Assembly: GCA_964592375.1 (NCBI GenBank)
Contig: CAZQDP010000019.1
Span: 1 to 31,995, forward strand
Reading direction: 5' to 3'
DNA from: CAZQDP01 sp964592375
GTDB lineage: Bacteria; Bacillota; Clostridia; RUG12999
DNA length: 31,995 nt
Positions within the stretch are counted from its first letter, which is position 1; each line of letters starts with the position of its first letter. Positions 16,502 through 25,006 of this stretch are shown here, in pieces. The notes under the pieces were generated by a model. It searched no databases. It had not been told where the DNA came from and saw only the letters and a program-made list of their open reading frames with translations. The position numbers and the translations under genes were made by a program.

Positions 16502-18760
16502 ATGGAAAAAATAAAAATAAATGAACTGGCGAGGGACTTAGATTTGGCAAGCAAGGATGTGATTGCCTGCCTTGAAAGATATGGGGTGAAGGGCAAAAAA
16601 ACCATGAGCACCATTGAACTGACAGATGCAAATCTGATTTTCGAATATTTCACCAAAAAATATGATGATGGAACAGATATCAGCGTATTTTTCCCATTAA
16701 AAAAGGAAACAATGACAGAGGAAGTAGAACAGCAAGAGGAGCAAGAAGCCGCTAAGCCCGGCGAGGAGAAAGAGGCCACTTTGCCGGATAAAGATTTACC
16801 GGCGCAAAGGGTTGCGCGCCACGTCGATTTGCGTTCTAACAATGTGGACCTTGAAAAATTCGATACGGAAAAAATAGAGAAGCTGGTATCTGATTCGGAC
16901 GATAATATTACAAAAACCCAAAAGATTAAAAAAGGTCCCGCAAAAATTCAGAAGAAGGATGCTGAAAGCTTGGCAAAGCTGCAAAGGCAACCGGTCAAAG
17001 CAAAGATAGGACCTCGGGAAATCATTATTCCCGAAGGGGTTACAGTGGGTGAGCTTGCAGAAAAGATGAAACTTTCCGCTACCGAAATTATCAAAAGACT
17101 GATGCTCATTGGCACACTGGCCACCATTAATGATCCGCTGGATTTTGATACTGCTTCGCTCATTTCTGAGGATTTGGGGTTTAAGGCAGAAAAGGAAATC
17201 ATTATAACGAAGGAAGACATTTTATTTAACGATACGGAAGATGCAAGCGAGGACTTACGGCCTCGTCCACCGGTTGTTGTGGTGATGGGTCATGTTGACC
17301 ATGGTAAAACTTCGCTGTTAGATGCCATTCGAAAGACTTCGGTTACAAGCACAGAGGCAGGCGGCATCACTCAGCATATCGGAGCCTACCATGTGGAAGC
17401 AGGCGGCAGAGTAATTACATTTTTGGATACACCGGGCCATGCAGCCTTTACTGCGATGCGTTCAAGGGGTGCTCAGGTAACGGACATTGCCATTCTGGTG
17501 GTCGCTGCAGATGATGGCATTATGCCCCAGACCGTGGAAGCCATCAATCATGCCAAAGCCGCAGGGGTAAGCATTATTATTGCCATTAATAAAATTGATA
17601 AAGAAAATGCTAATCCTGATCGGGTAAAGCAGGAGCTGACCGAGCATGAGCTGGTAGCAGAAGAATGGGGCGGCGATACCATTTGTGTACCTGTTTCTGC
17701 TATTAAGAATGAAGGCATTGACCTTCTGCTCGAAATGGTACTGCTTGTCACAGACATGAAAGAACTAAAGGCCAACCCTAACCGTAGAGCAAAGGGGACG
17801 GTCATTGAATCCAAGTTAGATAAGGGCAGAGGCCCTGTAGCAACTGTTTTGGTTCAAAACGGAACGCTAAAGACAGGTGACTTTATTGTGGCAGGCACTG
17901 CAATCGGCAGAGTACGTGCCATGGTAGATGATACCGGAAAGAGAGTATCCACTGCAGGGCCCTCTATTCCGGTGGAAATTGTAGGACTCTCAGAGGTACC
18001 CACGGGAGGAGATCTCTTCTATGCGGTAGATGATGAGAGAATGGCAAAATCTGTGGTGGAAACAAGGCGGCAGAAGGAAAAGGATGATATATTTAGTAGC
18101 CGTAAAAATGTAACGCTGGATGATTTATTCAGTCAAATCAATCAGGGCGACGTCAAAACCCTCAATATAATTGTCAAAGCGGATGTGCAAGGATCGGTTG
18201 AGGCGGTGAAGCAGTCGCTTGAAAAGCTTTCCAATGAAGAGGTGAAGCTTCACATTATCCATGGCGGTGTTGGTGCTGTCAATGAAACAGATGTCATGCT
18301 CGCGGATGCATCTAACGCCATTATTGTAGGCTTTAACGTTCGTCCCACCGTATCAGCTGTAGAGCAAGCGGCAGATAAAAAGGTGGACGTGAGACTGTAC
18401 AGAATTATTTATGAAGCAATCGAAGAAATAGAAGCTGCCATGAAGGGCATGCTCACGCCGAAGTTCAAAGAGGTCATTACCGGTCACGCGCAGGTTCGTC
18501 AAGTATATAAAATTACAGGCGTGGGCAGTATTGGCGGTTGTTATATAACGGACGGAAAAATCAGTCGCAATATCTCTGTGCGCATTGTGCGAGATGGAAT
18601 TGTCATTCACGAGGGTACACTTTGCTCCTTAAAGCGGTTTAAGGATGATGCGAAGGATGTAGCCGAAGGATATGAATGCGGCATTGGTATTGAAAAGTTC
18701 AATGATATAAAAGAAGGCGACGTGATTGAAGGCTTTATCATGGAGGAAATAGAAAGGTAA
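16502..18760 (+). CDS. infB: Translation initiation factor IF-2
   Basis: GTPase that delivers initiator tRNA to the 30S subunit, 752 aa. It has an IF2-N domain at the N terminus (KIKINELARDLDLASKDVIACLERYGVKGK), a charged linker rich in Glu, then a second IF2-N domain (VTVGELAEKMKLSATEIIKRLMLIGTLA). The G domain carries G1 GHVDHGKTS from residue 263, G3 DTPGH, and G4 NKID at 363-366. Domain II and the C-terminal tRNA-binding domain follow (RNISVRIVRDGIVIHEG..SLKRFKDD). ATG 16502 is preferred over ATG 16493, which immediately follows the GGAG site. The next gene, rbfA, begins 3 nt after its stop. Confidence 0.97.
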   Translation: MEKIKINELARDLDLASKDVIACLERYGVKGKKTMSTIELTDANLIFEYFTKKYDDGTDISVFFPLKKETMTEEVEQQEEQEAAKPGEEKEATLPDKDLPAQRVARHVDLRSNNVDLEKFDTEKIEKLVSDSDDNITKTQKIKKGPAKIQKKDAESLAKLQRQPVKAKIGPREIIIPEGVTVGELAEKMKLSATEIIKRLMLIGTLATINDPLDFDTASLISEDLGFKAEKEIIITKEDILFNDTEDASEDLRPRPPVVVVMGHVDHGKTSLLDAIRKTSVTSTEAGGITQHIGAYHVEAGGRVITFLDTPGHAAFTAMRSRGAQVTDIAILVVAADDGIMPQTVEAINHAKAAGVSIIIAINKIDKENANPDRVKQELTEHELVAEEWGGDTICVPVSAIKNEGIDLLLEMVLLVTDMKELKANPNRRAKGTVIESKLDKGRGPVATVLVQNGTLKTGDFIVAGTAIGRVRAMVDDTGKRVSTAGPSIPVEIVGLSEVPTGGDLFYAVDDERMAKSVVETRRQKEKDDIFSSRKNVTLDDLFSQINQGDVKTLNIIVKADVQGSVEAVKQSLEKLSNEEVKLHIIHGGVGAVNETDVMLADASNAIIVGFNVRPTVSAVEQAADKKVDVRLYRIIYEAIEEIEAAMKGMLTPKFKEVITGHAQVRQVYKITGVGSIGGCYITDGKISRNISVRIVRDGIVIHEGTLCSLKRFKDDAKDVAEGYECGIGIEKFNDIKEGDVIEGFIMEEIER

Positions 18761-18763
18761 GTT

Positions 18764-19126
18764 ATGTTATACGATAGAACAGATAGAATAAACGAAGAAG
18801 TCAAAAGAGAACTAAGTGAAATATTGCGCCGACTAAAGGATCCACGCATTCCCGAGTTTACTACGGTCGTGGCAGTAGAAGTGACAAAAGATTTAAAGTT
18901 TGCAAAGGCATATATCAGCGTCATGGGGGATGAACAAAAGCGAAAAGAGGCGATCAAGGGACTGACCGCTGCCGCCGGGTTCATCCGCCGAGAAATTGGA
19001 AAATGTGTACAGCTGCGGGCACTGCCTGAGTTTCACTTTGTGCTGGACGAGACCATCAGTTACGGTGCGCACATCAATCAAATTCTCAGCACAATTGAGC
19101 ATCCGAAGGAAGAGAAAAACGATTAG
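18764..19126 (+). CDS. rbfA: Ribosome-binding factor A
   Basis: Small KH-fold 30S assembly factor, 120 aa. Family features are RTDRINEEVKRELSEILRRLKDPRIPEFTTVVAVEVTKDLKFAKAY split across the first two strands, and the LRALPEFHFVLDETISYGAHINQIL end. It starts 3 nt after infB with AGAAAGG inside the infB end, so it is tightly coupled. This is the conserved position in the operon. Confidence 0.96.
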   Translation: MLYDRTDRINEEVKRELSEILRRLKDPRIPEFTTVVAVEVTKDLKFAKAYISVMGDEQKRKEAIKGLTAAAGFIRREIGKCVQLRALPEFHFVLDETISYGAHINQILSTIEHPKEEKND

Positions 19127-19187
19127 GGCACAAAGCGAGCACTTTGGGGTGCAAAAGCCAATTTTAGCGAAAGGAAAGGTTATGTAA

Positions 19188-20132
19188 ATGACATTGGACG
19201 AGCTTTCGAAAATCATTTTATCGGCTGGGCATGTAGGTATTATTACTCATACCAATCCCGACGGCGATGCCCTTGGCAGTAGCTTTGGGCTAAAATATGC
19301 ACTTGAAAAAATAGGAATTCATGCAACCGTCATTTTAGAGTGTCCCATGCCAACAACTTTTCAGTTTATGGACTGGGAATATCGCCTTGCGCAGGAGAAT
19401 GCCTATGATCTTGTTATTGCACTTGACTGTGCAGATAAGGAGCGCACGGGCATATGCAAACCAATATTTGAAGCGGCTCCTCAAAATATGGTCATTGATC
19501 ATCACCGAACAACCCCGCCATATGGGCACTTCAACTACATTCAGCCGGCGGCCTGTGCCACCGGAGAGATTGTATTTCATCTCATCGAGCAAATGAATAT
19601 TCAACTGGATGAGAAAATTGCAAGTGCACTGTATATTGCCATTACAACAGACACCGGCAATTTCAGCTATGCCAATACAACGGCAGATACTTTTCTTGTA
19701 GCGGCTCGGCTGGCACAAACAGGGATTCATATTGCTTATATCAGAAGAATGGTGTTTGATGTTGCATCCTTAGAGCGGCTGCGCATGCAGGCGGAGGCGG
19801 TGCTTGGGACTCGGCTTGCCTGCAATGGGCGGCTGGCCATTATGGAACTTAGCCGTGCACTGATGGATAAGTATGATACGACGGAAGAGGATGCAGAGGG
19901 GCTTGTCTCTTATGGGCGCAACATTGCAGGCGTGGAAGCCGCCGTACTGCTCAAGCAAAGGAACGAAAAGGAAATCAAGGTGAGTCTTCGCTCTAATGAT
20001 TTTGTGGATGTATCCGAAATTGCCGCATCTTTTGGTGGCGGAGGACATATCAGAGCAGCGGGCTGCACATTACATACCACCTTATCTCAAGCGGCGCAGT
20101 CCATGATTGTAGCATTTGAAAGGGTATTGTAA
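19188..20132 (+). CDS. nrnA: DHH-family nanoRNase / pAp phosphatase
   Basis: Cytoplasmic enzyme that degrades short RNA oligonucleotides and dephosphorylates 3'-phosphoadenosine 5'-phosphate in Bacillus. It has 314 aa. The DHH domain has THTNPDGDALGSSFGL, ALDCADKERTG and MVIDHHRTTPP, which ligate the two metals; ITTDTGNFSY is the fourth motif. The DHHA1 domain ends with SFGGGGHIRAAGCTL, which binds the substrate. AAAGGAAAGG stands before the ATG, 61 nt after rbfA. The truB start is 1 nt after its stop, so the operon continues. Confidence 0.95.
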   Translation: MTLDELSKIILSAGHVGIITHTNPDGDALGSSFGLKYALEKIGIHATVILECPMPTTFQFMDWEYRLAQENAYDLVIALDCADKERTGICKPIFEAAPQNMVIDHHRTTPPYGHFNYIQPAACATGEIVFHLIEQMNIQLDEKIASALYIAITTDTGNFSYANTTADTFLVAARLAQTGIHIAYIRRMVFDVASLERLRMQAEAVLGTRLACNGRLAIMELSRALMDKYDTTEEDAEGLVSYGRNIAGVEAAVLLKQRNEKEIKVSLRSNDFVDVSEIAASFGGGGHIRAAGCTLHTTLSQAAQSMIVAFERVL

Positions 20133-20133
20133 G

Positions 20134-21018
20134 ATGGATGGCGTAATCAATGTCAATAAGTCTTCGGGGATTACCTCGTTTGGCGTTGTCAGTAAAATAA
20201 AAAAAATATTCGGAACAAAAAAAGTAGGGCACACAGGAACGCTTGACCCCCAGGCGGAGGGTGTGCTTCCAATTTGTATAGGCAAAGCCACAAAGGCAGT
20301 CGAACTGCTCACAGGGGCGGACAAGGCATATACCGCACGTATTCGCCTGGGCATGACAACCGATACACAGGATATTTGGGGCACAGCTATCACGCAAAGC
20401 GCTGTCCACCTCACGAGGCAAGAATTGGAAAAGGCGCTGGCCAGTTTTCGTGGGAATATCATGCAGCTGCCTCCCATGTATTCCGCCATTCGGATTGACG
20501 GTAAACGATTATATGAATTGGCGCGTCAAGGCTTGGAGGTGGAACGCACGCCAAGGCAGGTATGCATTCATTCCCTTGAGCTTACCGATTTTGATGGGTG
20601 CGAGGGGTCATTGCAGGTAGTATGCTCAAAGGGTACATATATTCGTACGCTGTGCAGTGATATCGGGCAGATACTGGGCTGTGGCGCGGTGATGTCTTCG
20701 CTGACAAGAACAAGAAGCGGCATGTTTTTATTGCAAGATGCAATGACCCTTCTGCAAATTGAACAGCAGGTGCAAAAGGAGGGGGCGCAAAAATGCCTCA
20801 TTCCCGTGGATAAGCTATTTGAAACATATCCTGCCCTGCATATGAACAAAGAGGACGAAAGCCTTATTCGATGCGGCTGCGCTATTCGCATGGGGGATTT
20901 TTTGCCCGGAACATATCGCGCATATGGCGAAAACGAGATTTTTCTGGGCGTAGGCGAAACAAGAGGCGAGATAGGCATGCAAACCTTTCATATGGTGAAA
21001 AGATTTTTTGGTGGGTGA
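20134..21018 (+). CDS. truB: tRNA pseudouridine-55 synthase
   Basis: Converts U55 of the tRNA T-loop to pseudouridine, 294 aa. Catalytic Asp D38 lies in the signature GHTGTLDPQAEGVLPICIG. Other family segments are GVINVNKSSGITSF at the start, MQLPPMYSAIRIDGKRLYELARQG, and VVCSKGTYIRTLCSDIG. ATG 20134 follows the nrnA stop by 1 nt with GAAAGGG upstream; an in-frame TTG at 20116 is unlikely. The C-terminal extension (about residues 215-294) is PUA-like. Its last codons overlap the ribosome-binding site of ribF. Confidence 0.96.
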   Translation: MDGVINVNKSSGITSFGVVSKIKKIFGTKKVGHTGTLDPQAEGVLPICIGKATKAVELLTGADKAYTARIRLGMTTDTQDIWGTAITQSAVHLTRQELEKALASFRGNIMQLPPMYSAIRIDGKRLYELARQGLEVERTPRQVCIHSLELTDFDGCEGSLQVVCSKGTYIRTLCSDIGQILGCGAVMSSLTRTRSGMFLLQDAMTLLQIEQQVQKEGAQKCLIPVDKLFETYPALHMNKEDESLIRCGCAIRMGDFLPGTYRAYGENEIFLGVGETRGEIGMQTFHMVKRFFGG

Positions 21019-21022
21019 GAAT

Positions 21023-21967
21023 TTGAAAATCATAACATCTGATATGCACATGGATTATGCAAAGGGCACAGCAGTAGCGCTGGGTAGCTTTGATGGACTG
21101 CACAAGGGGCATACTGCCCTCATTGAAAGAGTCATTACGTTGGCAAAGGAGCGCCGAATTGCTTCGGTGGTATATACCTTCTCGACCCATCCTATGGAAG
21201 TGCTGGGGAAGGAGATAAGACTTATTACGCCGCTTGAGATCAAGGCGGAAATATTGGAAAAAATGGGAGTGGACATGTTGTATTTACAGCAAATATCCGC
21301 TCCGTTTATGCAAAAGAAGCCGGAGGAATTTGTGCAGGACATTTTGTTTTCCTCACTGCATGCAAAATGCATTGTTGCCGGCTATAATTTTAAATTTGGC
21401 AAAGATGCCGGCGGCACAGCGGCAGATTTATCGCAGCTATGCCATGCGCATGACATAACATGTGAGATTATGCAGGAGCATACTGTTCGCGGCGAGCACA
21501 TCAGTAGCAGTGCCATCCGAGATTACATCGAAAAAGGTCAGGTAAAGATGGCAACCCGGCTGATGGGTAGGCCTTTTATGATGCGAGGGATCATCATAAG
21601 GGGTAGGCAGGAGGGCAGAAAAATCGGCTATCCTACTGCGAATATAGTGCCTTTAAAGGGAATTGTTTTGCCTGCAAAAGGGGCATATGCAGCAGGGGTG
21701 AAAATAGATGGTAGGCTACATATGAGCATTGTCAATGTGGGCTATGCACCTACCTTTGGGATTAATGAACTCGTTATCGAGGCACATATTTTAGATTTCG
21801 ACGCAGACTTGTACGGACAAACCATGGATGTATATTTTTTAGAAAAGTTAAGAGATGAGGAGAAGTTTGAAAGTGTTGCAAAGCTAAAGGAGCGCCTGAA
21901 GAAGGACGAAGTGTTTGCGCGGGCACTTGCAAAGAGTATAAAAATGATAGATGGGATAATGTTTTAA
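21023..21967 (+). CDS. ribF: Bifunctional riboflavin kinase / FAD synthetase
   Basis: Makes FMN from riboflavin and then FAD, in the cytoplasm, 314 aa. The N-terminal adenylyltransferase domain has GSFDGLHKGHTALI and GYNFKFGKDAGG..SSSAIRDYI. The C-terminal kinase domain has RGIIIRGRQEGRKIGYPTAN and VGYAPTFG, followed by EAHILDFDADLYGQ. No ATG is available: TTG 21023 is the likely start because GGTGGGTGA is placed 4-5 nt ahead and gives MKIITSDM; TTG 21008 and GTG 21011 are alternatives that would overlap truB. Downstream of truB is its usual place in Firmicutes. Confidence 0.94.
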   Translation: MKIITSDMHMDYAKGTAVALGSFDGLHKGHTALIERVITLAKERRIASVVYTFSTHPMEVLGKEIRLITPLEIKAEILEKMGVDMLYLQQISAPFMQKKPEEFVQDILFSSLHAKCIVAGYNFKFGKDAGGTAADLSQLCHAHDITCEIMQEHTVRGEHISSSAIRDYIEKGQVKMATRLMGRPFMMRGIIIRGRQEGRKIGYPTANIVPLKGIVLPAKGAYAAGVKIDGRLHMSIVNVGYAPTFGINELVIEAHILDFDADLYGQTMDVYFLEKLRDEEKFESVAKLKERLKKDEVFARALAKSIKMIDGIMF

Positions 21968-22018
21968 GGAAAAAACCATTTGCTATGTAAATTTATTGTA
22001 ACTTCATGCCTTGTCCGG

Positions 22019-22047
22019 TTGACAAATGCAGAGTTAGAATATATAAT
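22019..22047 (+). promoter_or_regulatory. Consensus sigma-A promoter of the corA transcript
   Basis: A perfect TTGACA (22019-22024), a 17-bp spacer and a perfect TATAAT (22042-22047) place the start near 22054. The strength contrasts with an unusually long leader of about 220 nt before the corA start. Confidence 0.9.
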
Positions 22048-22053
22048 ATATAA

Positions 22054-22276
22054 GGTAGAAGATTATTTTTTTGATATTGATGGAGGTGACAGGCAGTGGA
22101 CGCGGACCGAAGTTGCGGTACTCAAATGCATAAAACAATTCCGGGTACATTTTGCCTGTAGCAAATTCTGCCCGGAACAAGGCGAAGACCGCAAGAAGCT
22201 TCTTTTCAGCTTCTTTGAAGGGTTTTTGTTCATGTTTTGTACTCTTTGAAAGAGTGCGGGAAAGGGGCGGATAAAG
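22054..22276 (+). promoter_or_regulatory. Structured 5' leader of corA (candidate cis-regulatory RNA)
   Basis: The leader contains three hairpins. First, ttccgggt 22139-22146 pairs with gcccggaa 22170-22177, with an inner stem tttgc/gcaaa (22151-22155, 22161-22165). Second, aagaagct 22193-22200 pairs with agcttctt 22208-22215, followed by T5 at 22223-22227. Third, gtactctt 22239-22246 pairs with aagagtgc 22250-22257 just before the corA ribosome-binding site. An upstream gcggt (22115-22119) could pair either with a nearby accg or with accgc at 22188-22192, offering alternative folds. It does not match the M-box, NiCo or T-box cores that I know. Function is inferred from structure and position. 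Confidence 0.5.
22096..22161 (+). CDS. Possible 21-aa leader peptide in the corA leader
   Basis: A GTG-initiated 21-codon frame stands 5 nt behind GGAGGTGAC, the best ribosome-binding site in the leader. The product would be VDADRSCGTQMHKTIPGTFC plus Leu. Its last codons and stop fall inside the first large hairpin (22139-22177), so its translation could influence folding. Mg2+ transporter genes in enterobacteria are known to use leader peptides, but no homology is claimed. A chance frame is quite possible. Confidence 0.3.
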   Translation: MDADRSCGTQMHKTIPGTFCL

Positions 22277-23200
22277 ATGATTAAGTACTACATAAGCACC
22301 GGCGGTGTGGTTTCAGAGATTGAAGAGATTATAGATGGTTGCTGGATTAATGTTGTGGCACCGGATGATGATGAAATTGAAGAAATTATTCAAAAACTTG
22401 GACTGGATGAAGGCTTTGTAAAAGCGGCACTTGATGATGAGGAAACCTCTCGTATTGAATCGGAGGAAGATCAAAAGCTTTTGATAATTGATATACCCAT
22501 GGCAGAAAAGGAAAATAATAATATTATATACTGTACCTTGCCGCTTGGTTTTGTGGTAACAGAAAAAAATATTATTACCATATCCTTAAGAGAGAGCAGT
22601 GTGCTCAAAGAATTTACGGCAGGCATGGTGAAAAATGTTAATATTGAAATGAAAAGCCGATTTATTATGCAGATCTTTTTCAAGGTCGCAACCAGATATC
22701 TGCAATACTTAAAGCAGATAGACCGCTTGGCGGGCAATATTGAAAAGCAATTGCATAAATCCATGAAAAATAAGGAACTCATTCAACTGCTTGATTTGGA
22801 GAAGTCATTGGTGTTTTTCACCACTTCATTAAAAGCAAATCATCTTACCATGGAAAAAATTCTGCGCGGCAGATTTATAAAACTGTATGAGGATGACCAA
22901 GAGCTATTGGAAGATGTTTTAATAGAAACCAAGCAGGCCATTGAAATGTCCGATGTGTACAGTAATATTTTGAGCGGTACGATGGACGCATTTGCATCCA
23001 TTATCTCAAACAATTTAAATATTGTGATGAAATTTTTAGCCGCCATGACCATTGTGATGGCAGTACCTACCATTGTGGGTAGTATTTACGGCATGAATGT
23101 AACCAATTTGCCGTATCCCACCTTCGGCTTTGCAATATCGGTTGCAGGAGTGCTGACGCTGGCCATTGTTATTTGGCTGTGGTGGAGAAAAATGTTCTAA
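22277..23200 (+). CDS. CorA-family magnesium/divalent metal transporter
   Basis: Two-transmembrane pentameric metal channel of the inner membrane, 307 aa. The large cytoplasmic N-terminal domain (residues ~1-240) is rich in acidic residues and helices. Near the C terminus are TM1 (about 255-272), the diagnostic G272-M273-N274 motif in IYGMNVTNLPYP, and TM2 (about 283-303), followed by the basic tail RRKMF. It belongs to the 2-TM CorA superfamily; Mg2+ is the probable substrate, Co2+ or Ni2+ being possible. ATG 22277 follows AAAGGGG at about 10 nt. It is driven by the consensus promoter and the structured leader upstream. Confidence 0.93.
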   Translation: MIKYYISTGGVVSEIEEIIDGCWINVVAPDDDEIEEIIQKLGLDEGFVKAALDDEETSRIESEEDQKLLIIDIPMAEKENNNIIYCTLPLGFVVTEKNIITISLRESSVLKEFTAGMVKNVNIEMKSRFIMQIFFKVATRYLQYLKQIDRLAGNIEKQLHKSMKNKELIQLLDLEKSLVFFTTSLKANHLTMEKILRGRFIKLYEDDQELLEDVLIETKQAIEMSDVYSNILSGTMDAFASIISNNLNIVMKFLAAMTIVMAVPTIVGSIYGMNVTNLPYPTFGFAISVAGVLTLAIVIWLWWRKMF

Positions 23201-23237
23201 TTTTAAGCTGAAATATATTTGAAGATGGGCTGATTAT

Positions 23238-24050
23238 ATGATGAGTTTGATTTTTACCACAGCAGGGCTTCTTGCCCTTGCTGTGGTATTGTATTCTTAT
23301 TTGGAAACAAAAATGCTAATGGTGAAGCATCTTGAAATTTACAATGCGATTTGTGAGCTCAAAGGCAAACGAGTGGTGATTTTTGGGGATACCCACGTGG
23401 GCGGCGTAACACCGGTTACCCGACTGCGCAAATGGATAGAATGCATCAATGCCCAAAAGGGTGATTATGTATTTTTTGTAGGGGATCTGCCGGATAAGTG
23501 GCGAAGTGATTATGAAGAATTACAAAAAAAAACAGTCACATATCTTAGTGACATAAAGGCCACAAAAGGGAAATATGCCGTGCTTGGCAACAATGATCTG
23601 CATATGAAAGAAGCGGCCCGGTATGCAGTTACCAGTTTGGAGGCCGGTGGCTTTGTGTTGCTGATAAACAGCGGGAGGCAGCTTTGCCCCGGCGCATATC
23701 TTGGAGGGATTACCGGCCAGAAGCAGTACTGCCCTGGAGTTATCGACAAGGCGATGGCGGGGGCGAAGGCAGGGGATTATAAGATCCTGCTCTCTCACCT
23801 GCCGGATGTCGCCGATGAAGCCGCAGAAAAAGGAATAGACTTGCAGTTTTCGGGGCATTCCCATGGCGGGCAAATTTATGTGCCGTTCATGCAAAGAATG
23901 CTCCGTCCGGTGGGCGCGAAAAAATATTATCGGGGCACATATCAAATCAGTCCCAAAACCACACTGCACATCACCTCAGGTCTAGGGGTGCATACGGTGC
24001 CATTTCGTCTTTTTACGCCGCCGGATATTACCGTGATTGATTTTTTGTAA
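23238..24050 (+). CDS. Membrane-anchored metallophosphoesterase (YkuE-like)
   Basis: Calcineurin-like phosphoesterase of 270 aa with an N-terminal membrane helix (residues ~4-22, LIFTTAGLLALAVVLYSYL). The five metal motifs are all present: GDTHVG, VGDLPDKW, GNNDLH, LSHLPD and SGHSHGGQIYVP. The last is typical of the YkuE/LpxH-related group thought to act on lipid-linked or envelope phosphodiesters; the substrate here is unknown. ATG 23238 and ATG 23241 are equivalent and the ribosome-binding site is weak (GATGGG). It lies 37 nt after corA and may be co-transcribed with it. Its last 23 nt overlap the end of the convergent AraC gene. Confidence 0.9.
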   Translation: MMSLIFTTAGLLALAVVLYSYLETKMLMVKHLEIYNAICELKGKRVVIFGDTHVGGVTPVTRLRKWIECINAQKGDYVFFVGDLPDKWRSDYEELQKKTVTYLSDIKATKGKYAVLGNNDLHMKEAARYAVTSLEAGGFVLLINSGRQLCPGAYLGGITGQKQYCPGVIDKAMAGAKAGDYKILLSHLPDVADEAAEKGIDLQFSGHSHGGQIYVPFMQRMLRPVGAKKYYRGTYQISPKTTLHITSGLGVHTVPFRLFTPPDITVIDFL

Positions 24051-24864
24051 AGTCTAGCCCAGGCTTTGTGGCATTGGCGGCTCTGTAGCAGCGAGGAGAG
24101 GTGCCGGTTTGACTTTTGAAAAAGCGTGAAAAATAATATGGATCACAAAAGTCCAAAGTATCCGCGATTTCAGCGATGGATAAATTAGTAGTAAGCAGCA
24201 TTTGCTGTGCTTTATCTGTCAGCATTTTTTCAATATATGGCTTCAGCCCTATGCCCGTATCCCTTCGAAAGTTTTTCGAAAGGGTGCCGGGGCAATAGCT
24301 TAGGCTAAGTGCAATATCTTTGATTTTCATTCTGCTACTCAGGTTATCCTTCACATAGGATAAAAGCGGCATATATTTCTTATTCATCATGCTACAACGA
24401 GGAATCCCCATTTGCTCGCACAAGGTCTCAAATTGAGCGGTCACATCCATGAGTCCTGCCTTGAACGCAAACAAGGAACCCTCCGTCATTTGATGGGACA
24501 GCTTCCTGCTTTGTGCTATCGAATAGGGCAGTCGCAAGCAACGATGCAGGTTTTCAAACACATCGGTCCCGGGGAATAGCTCTGCTGAAAAATGAACATA
24601 CAGCTTGTGAATAAAGGAAGTGCATCGATAGCTAAATGTGGTGCCTGCCGGAATGAGATAGACATGCCCGGCAGGCAGCGGCGTGGTTTCCTCCGGCCCT
24701 TCCACATATCCATCTCCGCCAAGCACAAAGTAAAGCCTGTGAAAGGGAGAGGTAGTGTGCATAAAACGCCACCGCTTGTCCCACTTTGAATGACCCATAT
24801 CAAACACATGGATATGAATATTGTTGATTTTTTCAATTTGCTCAAGATATTTATTCTCAATCAT
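24028..24864 (-). CDS. AraC-family transcriptional regulator
   Basis: DNA-binding regulator, 278 aa. The N-terminal ~150 residues form a cupin-like sensor domain (HRLYFVLGGDGYVEGPEETTPLPAGHVYLIPAGTTFSY split over two strands). The C-terminal AraC domain has two helix-turn-helix units: MKIKDIALSLSYCPGTLSKNFRRDTG and the signature LSIAEIADTLDFCDPYYFSRFFKSQTGTSPRCYR. It is transcribed divergently from the UroD-family pair, with 142 bp between the starts, and is a good candidate for their activator. No strong ribosome-binding site is visible before the ATG. The ligand is unknown; AraC proteins with such cupin domains often bind sugars or small organic molecules. Confidence 0.93.
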   Translation of the reverse strand: MIENKYLEQIEKINNIHIHVFDMGHSKWDKRWRFMHTTSPFHRLYFVLGGDGYVEGPEETTPLPAGHVYLIPAGTTFSYRCTSFIHKLYVHFSAELFPGTDVFENLHRCLRLPYSIAQSRKLSHQMTEGSLFAFKAGLMDVTAQFETLCEQMGIPRCSMMNKKYMPLLSYVKDNLSSRMKIKDIALSLSYCPGTLSKNFRRDTGIGLKPYIEKMLTDKAQQMLLTTNLSIAEIADTLDFCDPYYFSRFFKSQTGTSPRCYRAANATKPGLDFTKNQSR

Positions 24865-24899
24865 GCTAAAAAGTCCATTTTTCTATCTTTTTTTTTCAT

Positions 24900-24927
24900 T
24901 TTATTTCTGTAGCACTTACAGTATAAT
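24900..24927 (+). promoter_or_regulatory. Promoter of the UroD-family pair with weak -35 box
   Basis: TATAAT at 24922-24927 is perfect, but the best -35 is a poor TTTATT at 24900-24905 with 16-bp spacing. A weak -35 next to a divergent AraC gene is the usual picture for an activator-dependent promoter. A transcript would start near 24934. Confidence 0.5.
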
Positions 24928-24954
24928 ACACATGAATAAAGATGTCAACACTCA

Positions 24955-24982
24955 TTCTGCATATTTTTTAGCTCATGCAGAA
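24955..24982 (+). repeat. Inverted repeat in the UroD-pair leader
   Basis: A perfect 8-bp inverted repeat (ttctgcat 24955-24962, atgcagaa 24975-24982) with a 12-nt loop, located between the -10 box and the ribosome-binding site at 24995. It could be an operator or an mRNA hairpin. Confidence 0.5.
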
Positions 24983-25006
24983 AAACACATTTTCAGGAGT
25001 GATTAA

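Noticed and set aside
22080..22200. A NiCo, M-box or T-box riboswitch before corA
   Set aside because: A short acaggcag and a gcggtac stretch are reminiscent of known elements, but the remaining conserved core of each is absent, so I report only an unassigned structured leader.
21980..22249. An open frame of 89 codons between ribF and corA
   Set aside because: The consensus promoter at 22019-22047 lies inside it, there is no good ribosome-binding site, and the residue composition (Phe/Cys-rich) is not protein-like. The region is better explained as the corA leader.
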